Shown here: positions 25,269-34,684 of the stretch, in pieces | How positions within the stretch are numbered: position 1 is the first letter of the stretch | Layout: the number at the start of each line of letters is the position of its first letter | Source: Acidobacteriota bacterium | GTDB taxonomy: Bacteria > Acidobacteriota > Terriglobia > Terriglobales > Acidobacteriaceae | DNA length: 64,000 nt | Direction: 5' to 3' | NCBI GenBank assembly: GCA_031296105.1 | Contig: JARLGJ010000063.1 | Location: 1 to 64,000, forward strand | Program-made: the position numbers and the translations under genes | The notes under the pieces: model-generated | Told to the model about the DNA's origin: nothing | Seen by the model: the letters and a program-made list of their open reading frames with translations, nothing else | Database searches by the model: none

Positions 25269-25443
25269 GTTGTACCACGGAGGCTTGGCGCGTGACGGGG
25301 GCATGGTGTAGATTTTGCGGGTCCCTCGGCAACCTCCATTATGGAGGTTCTACCCTGGCCCTCCTCCTCGCGGAGGGCTTGGATGGAGGAATTGCGAGCA
25401 ATCGGTATGGTGCGCCCGCAAGGCCTCCACCGGGAGAAACGCC

Positions 25444-25797
25444 ATGAGCGAAATCAGCAAACACAACATCATCAACTACATCGAGTTCTTTGCCACAGAT
25501 ATTGCCGCCACCAAGAAGTTCTACACGAGCGTCTTCGGCTGGGAGTTCGTCGATTATGGGCCGGAGTACACCTGCTTCCAGAAGGCAGGGCTGGACGGCG
25601 GCTTCGCCCTGGGAGAGGTCAAGAGCGGCCACGGACCGCTGCCGGTGATCCACGTGGATGACTTACAGGCGGCGTATGCCAAGGTAAAGGCCGCGGGCGG
25701 CAAGATCGTCAAGGAGATTTTCAGCTTCCCCGGCGGATCGCGCTTCCACTTTGCCGATCCCAGCGGCAACGAGCTAGCGGTGTGGCACATGGAGTAA
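25444..25797 (+). CDS. VOC-family (glyoxalase/bleomycin-resistance fold) protein
   Basis: A 117-residue single vicinal-oxygen-chelate domain: paired beta-alpha-beta modules with [23 protein letters not shown] at the start and [12 protein letters not shown] at the end. The family covers dioxygenases, epimerases and resistance proteins that use a metal; no specific activity can be assigned. GGGAGA precedes the ATG by about 7 nt. Confidence 0.85.
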   Translation: MSEISKHNIINYIEFFATDIAATKKFYTSVFGWEFVDYGPEYTCFQKAGLDGGFALGEVKSGHGPLPVIHVDDLQAAYAKVKAAGGKIVKEIFSFPGGSRFHFADPSGNELAVWHME

Positions 25798-25906
25798 ATA
25801 CGCGGGAAAATTGGCGGCGGAGGGGCGACCTCCGCCGTTTTTGTCGATTAGCCTGCAACCTGGAACTGGCCTGGGGAATCCGAATCCCTGGGGGGTGGAA
25901 TCGAGC

Positions 25907-26299
25907 ATGGAGAAGATTCGCAAGAGTGAAGCCGAGTGGCGCCAGGAGCTGACGCCGGAGCAATACCGCGTGCTGCGGGAGAAAGGAACGGAGCGGGCGT
26001 TCACCGGAGAATACGCCGAAACCAGCGAGCCGGGCACCTATCGCTGCGCCGGATGCGGGCTGGAGCTGTTCACCAGCGAGACGAAATTCAACGCCGGCTG
26101 CGGCTGGCCCAGCTTTTACCAGCCACTGGAGGGCGCCAACGTGGAAGAGCACAAGGACCGCAGCTACGGCATGGCACGCATCGAGGTGACCTGCGCCCGC
26201 TGCGGCGGCCACCTGGGACACGTCTTCCCCGACGGCCCGCGGCCGACCGGGCTGCGTTATTGCATCAATTCCGCGTCCATCGATCTGGAAAAGAAATAG
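25907..26299 (+). CDS. msrB: Peptide-methionine (R)-S-oxide reductase
   Basis: A 130-residue MsrB. Two zinc CxxC pairs ([11 protein letters not shown] and ARCGGHLGH, with its Cys pair in TCARC) and the catalytic Cys in LRYCINSAS are present, with the GCGWPSF motif. It reduces the R form of methionine sulfoxide in oxidised proteins using thioredoxin. No signal peptide, so cytoplasmic. Start ATG 25907, preceded by a G-rich ribosome site. Confidence 0.93.
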   Translation: MEKIRKSEAEWRQELTPEQYRVLREKGTERAFTGEYAETSEPGTYRCAGCGLELFTSETKFNAGCGWPSFYQPLEGANVEEHKDRSYGMARIEVTCARCGGHLGHVFPDGPRPTGLRYCINSASIDLEKK

Positions 26300-26569
26300 C
26301 GGTATAAGCCCCTTGAATAGTGGTTCCGGCGCGGCCGGAAGGCAGACAGAAACTCCGGTTGACTTGGAACCGCGAGCGCCTTAGTTTAGAGCAAAACCTA
26401 GGGATACTGTGTTCTGTCTAAATTGGCTTAGGGTCGCCGCTCCCTGATGGACGCGTCAACTCAACCGCGTGGCTTCGGGATATGTCTTCCCTGGTTTCGC
26501 TCTAGGAAGTTCCGGGACAAGTTTTTCATGCGGTCCTTTGTGGGCTGCTCTCATAACAGAAGGGGACTT

Positions 26570-28102
26570 ATGGCCACCGCTACGACGTCATACTCCAATC
26601 GCATTCTGAACTCCGAACTGCGGAAGCGCATCATGAGCGCCGACGAGGCCGCGCAGTTGATTCAGAATGGTCACACCATCGGCATGAGCGGCTTTACCGG
26701 CTCGGGCTATCCCAAGGAATTTCCGCCGGCCCTGGCGCGGCGCATGGAGAAGTGCCGCGAAGAGGGTCACCCGCTGCGAGTGGGAGTATTTACCGGCGCA
26801 TCGACGGGGCCGGAGTTGGACGGCGCACTGGCCGCCGCCAATGGCATGCAGGTTCGCCTGCCCTACCAGTCGGACCCGGCGGTGCGTAAGCGCATCAACG
26901 ACGGCGACATGGAATACATTGACATGCACCTGAGCCACCTGGCGCAGTTCATGGACTATGGATTCCTGGGCAAGCTGAACTGGGCGGTGATCGAAGTGAC
27001 CGCCGTGTATGAGGACGGCCGCGCCATTCCGTCCACCTCGCTGGGCAACAACAAGAGCTGGATCGAGGCCGCCGAGGGCATCATTCTGGAGGTCAACTCC
27101 TGGCAGTCGCCGGACCTGGAAGGCATGCACGACGTCTATTACGGACTGGACCTGCCGCCGCGCCGCGAACCGATCCCGCTGACGAGGGCCGGACAGCGCA
27201 TTGGCAGCCCGTACCTGAACATTCCCCTGGATAAAGTGGTGGCGGTCATTGAGACGAACTCGCCCGACCGCAACACGGCCTTCAAGGAACCGGACGAGGC
27301 TTCCAAGCGCATTGCCGAGCACATCCTGGAGTTTCTGGAATACGAGGTGAAGAAGGGGCGCATGCCGGAAGAGCTGCTGCCCTTGCAGTCCGGCGTGGGC
27401 AACATCGCCAACGCGGTGCTGTTCGGCCTGAAGCAGGGCAAGTTCACCAACCTGACGGCCTACACCGAGGTGATTCAGGACGGCATGATCGAACTGATCC
27501 GCGCCGGCAAAATGGTGTCGGCGTCGGCCACGGCGTTCTCGCTGGGTCCGGACATGATCAAGGACGTGTACAGCAACCTGCGCGACTACCGGCGCTCGAT
27601 TGTGCTGCGCACCCAGGACATTTCGAACAACCCGGGCATCATCCGCCGCCTGGGTGTGATCTCGATGAACGCCATGATCGAGGCCGACATTTACGGCAAC
27701 GTGAACTCGACGCACATCATGGGCTCGAAGATCATGAACGGCATCGGCGGCTCGGGAGACTTTGCGCGCAACGCCTACCTGTCCATCTTCATGGCGCCGT
27801 CGCTGGCGTCGAAGGGATCAATCTCCACCATTGTGCCCATGGTGAGCCACGTGGATCACACCGAACATGACACGCAGGTGCTGGTGACGGAGAACGGCCT
27901 GGCTGACCTGCGCGGACTTTCCCCGAAACAAAGGGCGCGGTTGGTGATTGAGAAGTGCGCATCGGACGACTACAAGCCCCTGTTGAAGGATTACTTCGAA
28001 CGCGCCCAGCAGAACAAGGGAGCCATGCACACGCCGCACATTCTGAGCGAGGCACACGGCTTCCATGAGCGCTACCTGGAAACGGGCACCATGCGGAAGT
28101 AA
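26570..28102 (+). CDS. Acetyl-CoA hydrolase / succinate CoA-transferase family protein
   Basis: A 510-residue class I CoA-transferase related to succinyl-CoA:acetate CoA-transferases. GMSGFTGSGYPKEFPPALA opens the CoA-binding region, and the catalytic Glu is expected in LTAYTEVIQDGMIEL (~residue 300). NPGIIRRLGVISMNAMIEADI and DVNSTH-like NVNSTHIMGSK, with GGSGDFARNAYLS, are family hallmarks. It moves CoA between acetate, succinate or similar acids, and could bypass succinyl-CoA synthetase. Start ATG 26570 is chosen for AAGGGG at 26560; the 270 bp before it hold no gene and probably the promoter. Confidence 0.9.
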   Translation: MATATTSYSNRILNSELRKRIMSADEAAQLIQNGHTIGMSGFTGSGYPKEFPPALARRMEKCREEGHPLRVGVFTGASTGPELDGALAAANGMQVRLPYQSDPAVRKRINDGDMEYIDMHLSHLAQFMDYGFLGKLNWAVIEVTAVYEDGRAIPSTSLGNNKSWIEAAEGIILEVNSWQSPDLEGMHDVYYGLDLPPRREPIPLTRAGQRIGSPYLNIPLDKVVAVIETNSPDRNTAFKEPDEASKRIAEHILEFLEYEVKKGRMPEELLPLQSGVGNIANAVLFGLKQGKFTNLTAYTEVIQDGMIELIRAGKMVSASATAFSLGPDMIKDVYSNLRDYRRSIVLRTQDISNNPGIIRRLGVISMNAMIEADIYGNVNSTHIMGSKIMNGIGGSGDFARNAYLSIFMAPSLASKGSISTIVPMVSHVDHTEHDTQVLVTENGLADLRGLSPKQRARLVIEKCASDDYKPLLKDYFERAQQNKGAMHTPHILSEAHGFHERYLETGTMRK

Positions 28103-28123
28103 CCTGAAAATAGCTTGCAGAAA

Positions 28124-28153
28124 CGAATCCCCACCCCGCGCGGTGGGGGTTCG
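28124..28153 (+). terminator. Hairpin after the CoA-transferase, weak terminator
   Basis: A 12-bp stem CGAATCCCCACC / GGTGGGGGTTCG with loop CCGCGC, 21 nt past the stop. Only CATTT follows, so it may act mainly in mRNA 3'-end protection. Confidence 0.6.
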
Positions 28154-28290
28154 CATTTACCGGCGCGGTGAAAAACCCACGCGGTCTTCCAGCCGTCCAT
28201 GAGACTGGCGGTGTCAGATTAAGCACCCCAGTTACGAAAGAGTATTTCGCTCCCCTAACCCGTCACCGTATACTGCGTCCCAAGGTTTTC

Positions 28291-29439
28291 ATGCCGCAAT
28301 TTTCCGCCAATCCGTTGCCAGCCCGTCGGGCAGGCCTGCCGTCTGCCGTGGTTTGCGCCTGGTTGCTGGGCGCTCTGCTGTTGACGGCGGCCCAGGCCAA
28401 GGTGTCCACGCCGGCGGAATTGGAGCCGGGCATTACGGAAGCATCTCACCTGACGAATCAGGCACTGGCGGGAAAATTGGCGCATGCCCGCGGCGACGAG
28501 GAGATTGCCCTGCGCTTTGCCCTTTTGCGCCGTGCCGCGGCCTCCGGCGACAGCCGCGCTGTGGCCGAGCAGAGTTCCCGGCTGCTGAACGCCGCGGCGG
28601 TCTGTAACGATCCGGCGATGCAGAAGACGCTGTACGCCGTGCTGGGAGAAACGCTCTCCTCGGCCTCGGGCGAGGAGAATCTGCGGATGTATGCCCAGCA
28701 TATCCAGGGGCAGTTGATTGCCACGGAAAAAATGCGGCAGCACCTGGAGGAAATTCAGCGTAACCAGCAGTTGCAACTGGAGTACATGACCCGCCGGGCG
28801 GAGATGCAGCGGCGCATTACGCTGCTGCTGGGCGTGTGCCTGACGTTGACCGTGGTGCTGGCCTGGTCTCTATGGCGCACGGCGCGCAGCCGGCGCGAGC
28901 AGGCACTGGAAGACTCCATGACGGGACTGAAGAACCGGCGCTTTCTGCAGGCCTTCATGGGCCATGAGGCATTACGCCTGCAGCGCAATGGGCAAAGCGC
29001 GCTGCTGCTGATCGCCGACCTTGACCACTTCAAGCAGGTCAACGACCGCTGGGGACATGACATGGGCGACCGCGTGCTTGTGCAGACGGCGCAGACGCTG
29101 GTCCACTGCATGCGCAACTCCGACGTTGTGGTGCGCTGGGGCGGCGAGGAATTCGTGGTGGTCTGCCCGCAGTCACGAGAGGTGGATGCCGAACTGATCT
29201 GCCAGCGCATCCGGAAACGGCTGTATGAGATGGCGTTTACTACCGCGGACGGACAGGAACTGCGCATCAGCATCTCGATTGGTGTGGCACTTTTCTCCCC
29301 GGCCAAAACCGGAGAGTCGTGGGAGAAAGTGCTGGAAAGAGCCGACCAGTGCCTGTACTGGGTCAAGCAGCACGGCCGCGACAACTGGCGGATGACCGAA
29401 CCTCAGCCAGCCGAAGCCACTCAGGTCGCGGTATCGTAG
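28291..29439 (+). CDS. Membrane-anchored diguanylate cyclase (GGDEF)
   Basis: A 382-residue protein: signal/anchor helix (~18-38), periplasmic helical domain with a coiled coil (~100-195), a second membrane helix (ITLLLGVCLTLTVVLAWSLW) and a GGDEF domain. The active-site motif is WGGEEF (intact for cyclic-di-GMP synthesis), and RNSD five residues upstream is a standard inhibitory I-site, implying product feedback. DADHF-like IADLDHFKQVND carries the metal-binding Asp. The start was taken at ATG 28291 (MPQFSAN); a TATACT -10-like box lies at 28269. Confidence 0.88.
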   Translation: MPQFSANPLPARRAGLPSAVVCAWLLGALLLTAAQAKVSTPAELEPGITEASHLTNQALAGKLAHARGDEEIALRFALLRRAAASGDSRAVAEQSSRLLNAAAVCNDPAMQKTLYAVLGETLSSASGEENLRMYAQHIQGQLIATEKMRQHLEEIQRNQQLQLEYMTRRAEMQRRITLLLGVCLTLTVVLAWSLWRTARSRREQALEDSMTGLKNRRFLQAFMGHEALRLQRNGQSALLLIADLDHFKQVNDRWGHDMGDRVLVQTAQTLVHCMRNSDVVVRWGGEEFVVVCPQSREVDAELICQRIRKRLYEMAFTTADGQELRISISIGVALFSPAKTGESWEKVLERADQCLYWVKQHGRDNWRMTEPQPAEATQVAVS

Positions 29440-29593
29440 GGCTGAAAATTCCCATCTTGCGAACAGCCAAAGCCGTAAATTTTTCTGAACTTTGACTTTC
29501 CGCATTTCGCAGCGTGTTTATTTCCCCAAGACGCATGTTTCTAATCTACTCATGGATATGGGAAGGCCCTAGAATTGAGTACTGGAGGAAGTC

Positions 29594-30274
29594 ATGACCG
29601 CGATGCGCCAGCCTGGTGTGCGCCGAACTCTGATTGTTTTGCCCGTGGTGCTTCTGGCCCTGTTCTGCGGCTCGTGTGCCGACTTCTGGGTTTCGGAAAG
29701 TTCGCTTGAATCGATTGCGCTGAGTCCGGCCGGCCTGATCCTGAAGGCAGCCTCCAGCAGCGGCAGCGACGGCGACTCCTACGCCATGACGGCCACCGGA
29801 ACCACCGTGGGCGGCACCACCGAGGACATTACCAGCGCGGCCACCTGGACGAGCAGCGATACCTCCGTGGCCACGGTAAGCGCCGGAACGGTGACTGCCG
29901 TGGCGACAACCAGCGGCGCAACGGCAACCATCACGGTGAAAGACGACGGCAAAACCGAAACGGCCAACGTGATCACGTACACGGGGACGGCTCCCTCCGC
30001 CTTGACGGTAAGCTGCACCAAGTTTAGTTCCGGCGGCACGGTTGCAGCGGGAACCTACCAGTTGCACGCCTACTTGTATGGCACAACTACGGACGTGGCA
30101 AACTATGTGACCTGGTCCACGAGCAATTCGACCGCGACCAGCATCTCCAGTTCAGGAGTTTTGACGGTAAACAGTGTGAGCACCGAGGTCTCGGTGACCG
30201 TCACCGCAGTGGGCACACTGGGCGCGTCGGTGGGCAATACCATCACCGGGACATTGAGCTTTACCGCGGAATAG
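29594..30274 (+). CDS. Ig-like (BIG2) domain lipoprotein
   Basis: A 226-residue secreted protein. The signal peptide ends in the lipobox LFCGSC (Cys ~28). The body is Ser/Thr/Val/Gly rich with two bacterial Ig-like repeats, each with the TWTSSDTSVATVSAGTVTAV or TWSTSNSTATSISSSGVLTV pattern of BIG2 domains. Likely an outer-membrane-anchored surface protein with an adhesive or structural role. GGAGGA precedes ATG 29594. Monocistronic, followed by a hairpin. Confidence 0.8.
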   Translation: MTAMRQPGVRRTLIVLPVVLLALFCGSCADFWVSESSLESIALSPAGLILKAASSSGSDGDSYAMTATGTTVGGTTEDITSAATWTSSDTSVATVSAGTVTAVATTSGATATITVKDDGKTETANVITYTGTAPSALTVSCTKFSSGGTVAAGTYQLHAYLYGTTTDVANYVTWSTSNSTATSISSSGVLTVNSVSTEVSVTVTAVGTLGASVGNTITGTLSFTAE

Positions 30275-30294
30275 GCGTCCGGAAGATTTCCATG

Positions 30295-30318
30295 ACGGCA
30301 CCCCGCGGGGTGCCGTTT
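30295..30318 (+). terminator. Terminator-like hairpin
   Basis: A 10-bp stem ACGGCACCCC / GGGGTGCCGT (30295-30304 with 30307-30316), followed by a short TT. The 2-nt loop means the top pairs probably open. Confidence 0.6.
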
Positions 30319-30444
30319 CCGTTTGACGGAAAGCCGGCGCCCGGGAGTGATCTGGGTTTAACCTGCGACGGCGGGCGCTGATATACAATTTCGTTGAATT
30401 TATATTGGCGCAATTTTTTGCCCTACTATCGAGGCCCATACATC

Positions 30445-31536
30445 ATGTCAGAGATCAGGAAAATCGGCATCTGCACCGGTGGCGGCGACTGCCCCGGCCT
30501 CAACGCGGTGATCCGCGCCGCGGTGAAAACCGCAATTCTCAAGTACCGCTATGAAGTCATCGGCGTCCGCGACGGCTTTGACGGCCTGATTTGGCCGGAG
30601 AAGAGCCGTCTGTTGACGTTGAACGACGTAAGCGGAATCCTGCCGCGCGGCGGCACCATTCTGGGAACCACGAACCGGGGAAACCCGTTTGCCTACCGCA
30701 TCAACAACGAAGGGCAGGAGACCGTGCACGACCTGTCCGACGAAGTGATCAAGAACGCCAAAATGCTGGGGCTGGACGCGCTGATCGTGATCGGCGGCGA
30801 CGGCACCCAGAAGATTGGCTTGCAACTGGCGGCCAAGGGGCTGCCCGTGGTGGGCGTGCCCAAGACCATCGACAACGATCTGTCCGCCACGGACGTGACC
30901 TTCGGCTTTGACACCGCGGTGCATGTGGCGATGGACGCCATCGACCGCATCCACACCACCGCCGAATCTCACCACCGGGTGATGGTGGTGGAGGTGATGG
31001 GCCGCGACGCGGGCTGGATTGCGCTGCACGCCGGATTGGCCGGCGGAGCGCACGTCATCCTGATCCCGGAGATTCCTTTCACCATCGAGAGCGTCTGCTC
31101 CTACATTCAGCAGCGGCACATCTTCGGCAAGAAGTTCACCATCATCTCGCTGGCCGAGGGGGTAAAGGTGCCGGAGGACGTGCTGAAGGAATGCATCAGC
31201 CGCTATGGCTCGGTGCCGAAGGGCATCAGCGTGGGCAACCTGATCGGTGAAGCGATCGCGCAGGGTTCCAACAAGGAGGTGCGCGTGACCGTGCTGGGAC
31301 ATGTGCAGCGCGGCGGCTCGCCCTCACCGATGGATCGCGTGCTGAGCACACGCTTCGGCGTGGCGGCGGTGGACCTGATCGCCCAGCGCGGCTTTATGAA
31401 AATGGTGGCCCTGCGCGGCGACCGCCTGGAGTTTGTGGACATCGCCGAAGCAATCGGCAAGATGAAGGGCGTCGATCCGCAGGGTGAGATGGTGAACGTC
31501 GCGCGCTCGGTAGGCATCCACTTCGGCGACGAGTGA
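30445..31536 (+). CDS. pfkA: 6-phosphofructokinase, group III-type
   Basis: A 363-residue PFK phosphorylating fructose-6-phosphate. GGGDCPGLNAVIR binds the nucleotide phosphate, PKTIDNDL holds the catalytic Asp, and VMGRDAGWIALHAGLA and HVQRGGSPSPMDR bind substrate. The residue pair that separates donor classes is Gly in IGGDGTQ (ATP-like) with Lys in PKTIDND (PPi-like), the mixed combination of group III enzymes. Start ATG 30445 with GAGG 11 nt upstream; a TATACAAT promoter element lies at 30382. Confidence 0.92.
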   Translation: MSEIRKIGICTGGGDCPGLNAVIRAAVKTAILKYRYEVIGVRDGFDGLIWPEKSRLLTLNDVSGILPRGGTILGTTNRGNPFAYRINNEGQETVHDLSDEVIKNAKMLGLDALIVIGGDGTQKIGLQLAAKGLPVVGVPKTIDNDLSATDVTFGFDTAVHVAMDAIDRIHTTAESHHRVMVVEVMGRDAGWIALHAGLAGGAHVILIPEIPFTIESVCSYIQQRHIFGKKFTIISLAEGVKVPEDVLKECISRYGSVPKGISVGNLIGEAIAQGSNKEVRVTVLGHVQRGGSPSPMDRVLSTRFGVAAVDLIAQRGFMKMVALRGDRLEFVDIAEAIGKMKGVDPQGEMVNVARSVGIHFGDE

Positions 31537-31555
31537 TTCCGAATTAGCAGTCTCC

Positions 31556-31582
31556 GCCCCGGCCCGCGCGGCCGGGGCTTTG
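31556..31582 (+). terminator. Rho-independent terminator of pfkA
   Basis: A 9-bp stem GCCCCGGCC / GGCCGGGGC (31556-31564 with 31570-31578), loop CGCGC, then TTTG. Confidence 0.75.
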
Positions 31583-31722
31583 TTCTGGCGAACCCATGCC
31601 GCACCGCTACCGGAGCGTTCCTTCCCGGCACCTGGGTAATCTGTTTTGCCAATCTCTGAATCGCTCCCCAATGGTTTGCCGCGGCAACACTGGTTTATAG
31701 TGAAATTTCACGGGAAATTGCC

Positions 31723-33000
31723 TTGCCTTTGTCAGATTGCCATCGCCGTTCGCTGTTTTGCCACACGCTTCTAGCCGCCATGCTGCTGGCCCTGTTGTGC
31801 CTTGGCGCCTGCAAAAGGAACAGCGCGTCAGGCACCGGAGAGACCATGTACGTGAGCGCGCCGCAGGCCAACCTGCGCGACCACGTGAGCACGGTCTTCA
31901 ACCGCGTGGGAACCATCAAGAACGGCGACAAGGTGGAAGTTCTGGAGCACCAGAAGCGCTTTGTGCGTGTGCGCACGGAGAACAAGATCGAGGGATGGGT
32001 GGAGATCCGCGCCCTGGCTACCGAGGCCACCTTCGACCAGTTCCAGAAGATGGCGAAGGAGAATCGCGAGACGCCGGTACAAGGCAAGGGATCGACACGC
32101 ACGGAACTGAATATGCACGTCACTCCCGGGCGCGAGACTGAAACCCTGTACCAGTTGGCCGAGGGTACGAAGGTCGAAACCCTGAAGCGCTCGGCCACGC
32201 TGCGCGCCACCGCCGAAGAGATTGCCGCCGCGCACGCCGCTACCCTAGCCAAGATCACCGGTGAACCGTCCAAGAACGCGCCCAAGAAGGGGAAGAAGCC
32301 GGTACAGCAGACAGCGGCACCGGCAAGACCGGTTCCGCCGTCCCAGCCCACGCCTCCCGCCACGGCGAAGAGGGACACGGACAGCAACGACAGCGCGGCT
32401 CCCACCGAGGAAGAAAAACCGAAGCCCATGGATGACTGGTGGCTGGTGCGCGATCCGCAGGGACATACCGGATGGGTGCTGGCGCGCATGGTCGATCTGG
32501 ACATTCCCTTGGACGTGATTCAGTACGCAGAAGGGCAGCGCATCCAGGCGGCCTTTGTGTTGAACACGGTGCAGGACGAAGAAAAGGGTGCGATTGCGCA
32601 GTACCTGGTGCTGCTGAACGACAACAAGGACGGGCTGCCCTACGACTTTAACCAGGTGAGGGTCTTTACCTGGAACCTGAAGAAACACCGCTACGAGACC
32701 GCCTACCGCGACCGTGGCATTCTCGGCTACTTTCCGGCCCGGGTGAGCAACGAGAACTTTGGCAAGGACGGCGTGCAGCCGGTGTTTGTGGTGCGCAAAC
32801 AGAATCAGAACGGCACGGTCACCGAGCGCAAGTTCCGCCTCTTCGGCAACGTGGTGCGCCAGGTGCTGGCGCCGGGCGAGCAGCCGGACAAGCCCGCCAA
32901 ATTGCCCGATGCGGATAAGAAAACGCAGGCGGCGAAGGGCGCTAAGGCTCCGGCAAAAGGCGCCAAGGCAACAGCGCAAGTCCATCATAAGAAACGATAA
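31723..33000 (+). CDS. SH3-domain lipoprotein
   Basis: A 425-residue lipoprotein with lipobox LCLGAC (Cys ~30). The start is TTG 31723, chosen because the next in-frame ATG (31780) would leave a signal peptide without a basic N-region; GGGAAA lies about 8 nt upstream. Residues ~45-90 form a bacterial SH3-like domain (NLRDHVSTVFNRVGTIKNGD ... GWVEIRAL). A second SH3-like unit spans ~100-150 and ~235-260 (WWLVRDPQGHTGWVLARM). A Pro/Lys/Ala linker separates them and the C-terminus is Lys/Ala rich. Probably a periplasmic cell-wall-associated protein. Confidence 0.75.
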   Translation: MPLSDCHRRSLFCHTLLAAMLLALLCLGACKRNSASGTGETMYVSAPQANLRDHVSTVFNRVGTIKNGDKVEVLEHQKRFVRVRTENKIEGWVEIRALATEATFDQFQKMAKENRETPVQGKGSTRTELNMHVTPGRETETLYQLAEGTKVETLKRSATLRATAEEIAAAHAATLAKITGEPSKNAPKKGKKPVQQTAAPARPVPPSQPTPPATAKRDTDSNDSAAPTEEEKPKPMDDWWLVRDPQGHTGWVLARMVDLDIPLDVIQYAEGQRIQAAFVLNTVQDEEKGAIAQYLVLLNDNKDGLPYDFNQVRVFTWNLKKHRYETAYRDRGILGYFPARVSNENFGKDGVQPVFVVRKQNQNGTVTERKFRLFGNVVRQVLAPGEQPDKPAKLPDADKKTQAAKGAKAPAKGAKATAQVHHKKR

Positions 33001-33097
33001 GCGGCCTTTCCAGCATTTCCTATCCGGCGAATTTTCAGCGCTGATCCATCCTCGCGGGCGCAGGGCGAATCCTACTGTCATAGGAAGGAGGCCCCGG

Positions 33098-33325
33098 ATG
33101 ACGGAAAAGATCAAGAAATTGGATCTTCCTAGGGACCACAAGCAGTTCCTCTATTTTATCGACGGCGAAGGCAGCGTGTGCAGCAAGCCGAAGAAAGGCG
33201 AGGGCGAAACCCGGGTGCTGGTACAGCACGCGGTGACGCGCGAGCAAGGCTACCTGTACTTTCTCGACAAAGAGGGAGACATCTCGCGCTCGCCGCGCGG
33301 GCAAAAGCCGCGCAAGGCCGCGTAG
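33098..33325 (+). CDS. Small protein with an internal repeat
   Basis: A 75-residue basic protein with a strong AGGAAGGAGG site. Two copies of one motif are visible: FLYFIDGEGSVCSKPKKG and YLYFLDKEGDISRSPRGQ, about 32 residues apart, which suggests two beta-hairpin units. The stop codon abuts that of the convergent aminotransferase gene with no gap. Function unknown. Confidence 0.6.
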   Translation: MTEKIKKLDLPRDHKQFLYFIDGEGSVCSKPKKGEGETRVLVQHAVTREQGYLYFLDKEGDISRSPRGQKPRKAA

Positions 33326-34510
33326 CTATTTCGAGTAGAACTCCGCGATGGCCTCGACCACGCGCTGCTGCTCTTCCCCGGTAAGTTCGGGGAAGATGGG
33401 CAGGGCCAGCACTTCGCGGCAGGCACGCTCGGCTTCGGGGAAATCTCCGGCCTTGTAGCCGAGATAGGCGAAGCACTCCTGCAGGTGCAGCGGCACGGGG
33501 TAGTAGATCTCCGAGCCGATTTTGCGCGCCGCCAGGAACTCGCGCAGTTCGTCGCGGCGATGGACGCGGATGACGTACTGATGGAAGATGTGCTCTGCCT
33601 GCGGCAAGGTGGCGGGCAGGGCCACGGGATGCGTGGCATCCACCGTGACAGAAGCTCCGCGAGCCGCGCAGAGGCCGCTCTTGGCCAGAAGCGCGTCGTA
33701 CTGCGTGGCGATCTGGCGTCGGCGCGCGTTCCACTCTCCGATGCGGCGCAGTTTAATGCGCAGCACCGCGCCCTGAATACCGTCCATGCGCGCGTTCCAG
33801 CCGATTTCCTCGTGATAATAGCGGCGCGCCGATCCGTGATTGCGCAGGCGGCGCATGTGCTCGCCCACCTCGGCGTCGGTGGTGGTGGCGGCACCGGCGT
33901 CGCCGAAGGCCGACAGGTTCTTGGTGGGATAGAAGCTGAAAGCGGCGCTGCGCCCCAGTGCCCCGGCGTGGCGACCGTTCCAGGTGGCGCCAAAGGCTTG
34001 CGCCGCATCCTCAACGATATCCAGTTTGTGGGCCGTAGCCACCTTGCCGAGGGCGTCCATGTCCACGCACTGGCCGTAGAGGTGCACCGGCATAACGCCC
34101 TTCAACTGCGCCGGGCGCTGGCGTTCGATGGCCTTCTCGACCGCCTGGGCCGAGAGGTTGAACGTAGCCGGGTCGATGTCGGCAAAGTAAGGCCGCGCAC
34201 CGCAGCGCGTAATGGACGAGGCCGAGGCAAAGAAGGTGAATGGCGTAGTCAGAAAGCTGTCATTGGCTTTTACGCCGATGCCTGCCAGCGCTAGCCACAA
34301 GGCGTCCGTGCCGGAAGAGCATCCCACGGTAGCCGTTGCGCCCAAGGCGGAGCAGATTTCTCGCTCCAGCGAGGCGACCTCTTCGCCCAGCACCAGGGCT
34401 TGCGATTCGCAAACCTGGTCGATGGCCGCGCGCACTTCCTCGCGGATGGTGGCGTACTGGCGCTTGAGATCGAGCATGGGGACGGCGGGAGAGGATGCGT
34501 TGGTTGTCAT
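33326..34510 (-). CDS. DegT/DnrJ/EryC1/StrS-family aminotransferase
   Basis: A 394-residue fold-type I PLP enzyme. The cofactor Lys lies in FSFYPTKNLSAFGDAGA, preceded by IVEDAAQAFGA (the Asp that pairs with the pyridine N). GCSSGTDALWLAL starts the PLP-phosphate pocket and FHQYVIRV is typical of sugar aminotransferases. The family usually transaminates nucleotide-linked 3- or 4-keto sugars for lipopolysaccharide or glycan synthesis. There are no sugar-nucleotide genes nearby, so the substrate is open. Start set at ATG 34510; a start at 34558 would add sixteen unlikely residues. Confidence 0.88.
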   Translation of the reverse strand: MTTNASSPAVPMLDLKRQYATIREEVRAAIDQVCESQALVLGEEVASLEREICSALGATATVGCSSGTDALWLALAGIGVKANDSFLTTPFTFFASASSITRCGARPYFADIDPATFNLSAQAVEKAIERQRPAQLKGVMPVHLYGQCVDMDALGKVATAHKLDIVEDAAQAFGATWNGRHAGALGRSAAFSFYPTKNLSAFGDAGAATTTDAEVGEHMRRLRNHGSARRYYHEEIGWNARMDGIQGAVLRIKLRRIGEWNARRRQIATQYDALLAKSGLCAARGASVTVDATHPVALPATLPQAEHIFHQYVIRVHRRDELREFLAARKIGSEIYYPVPLHLQECFAYLGYKAGDFPEAERACREVLALPIFPELTGEEQQRVVEAIAEFYSK

Positions 34511-34684
34511 GAGAAAAGTCCGCCCGGATACCTCCCGGGCATAGCCTGATTTTATCACCCGGAGCGCAGGCGGGCAGGCGTGGGCGGGGGTGCGGTATCA
34601 TCAGCATAGCCTGCGGCGCAGCTCCGCCGGGAGCGTAAAATCTCCCGCGCCGGGCTGGCATGCGGATGGGGTGAGCGAGGCGTT

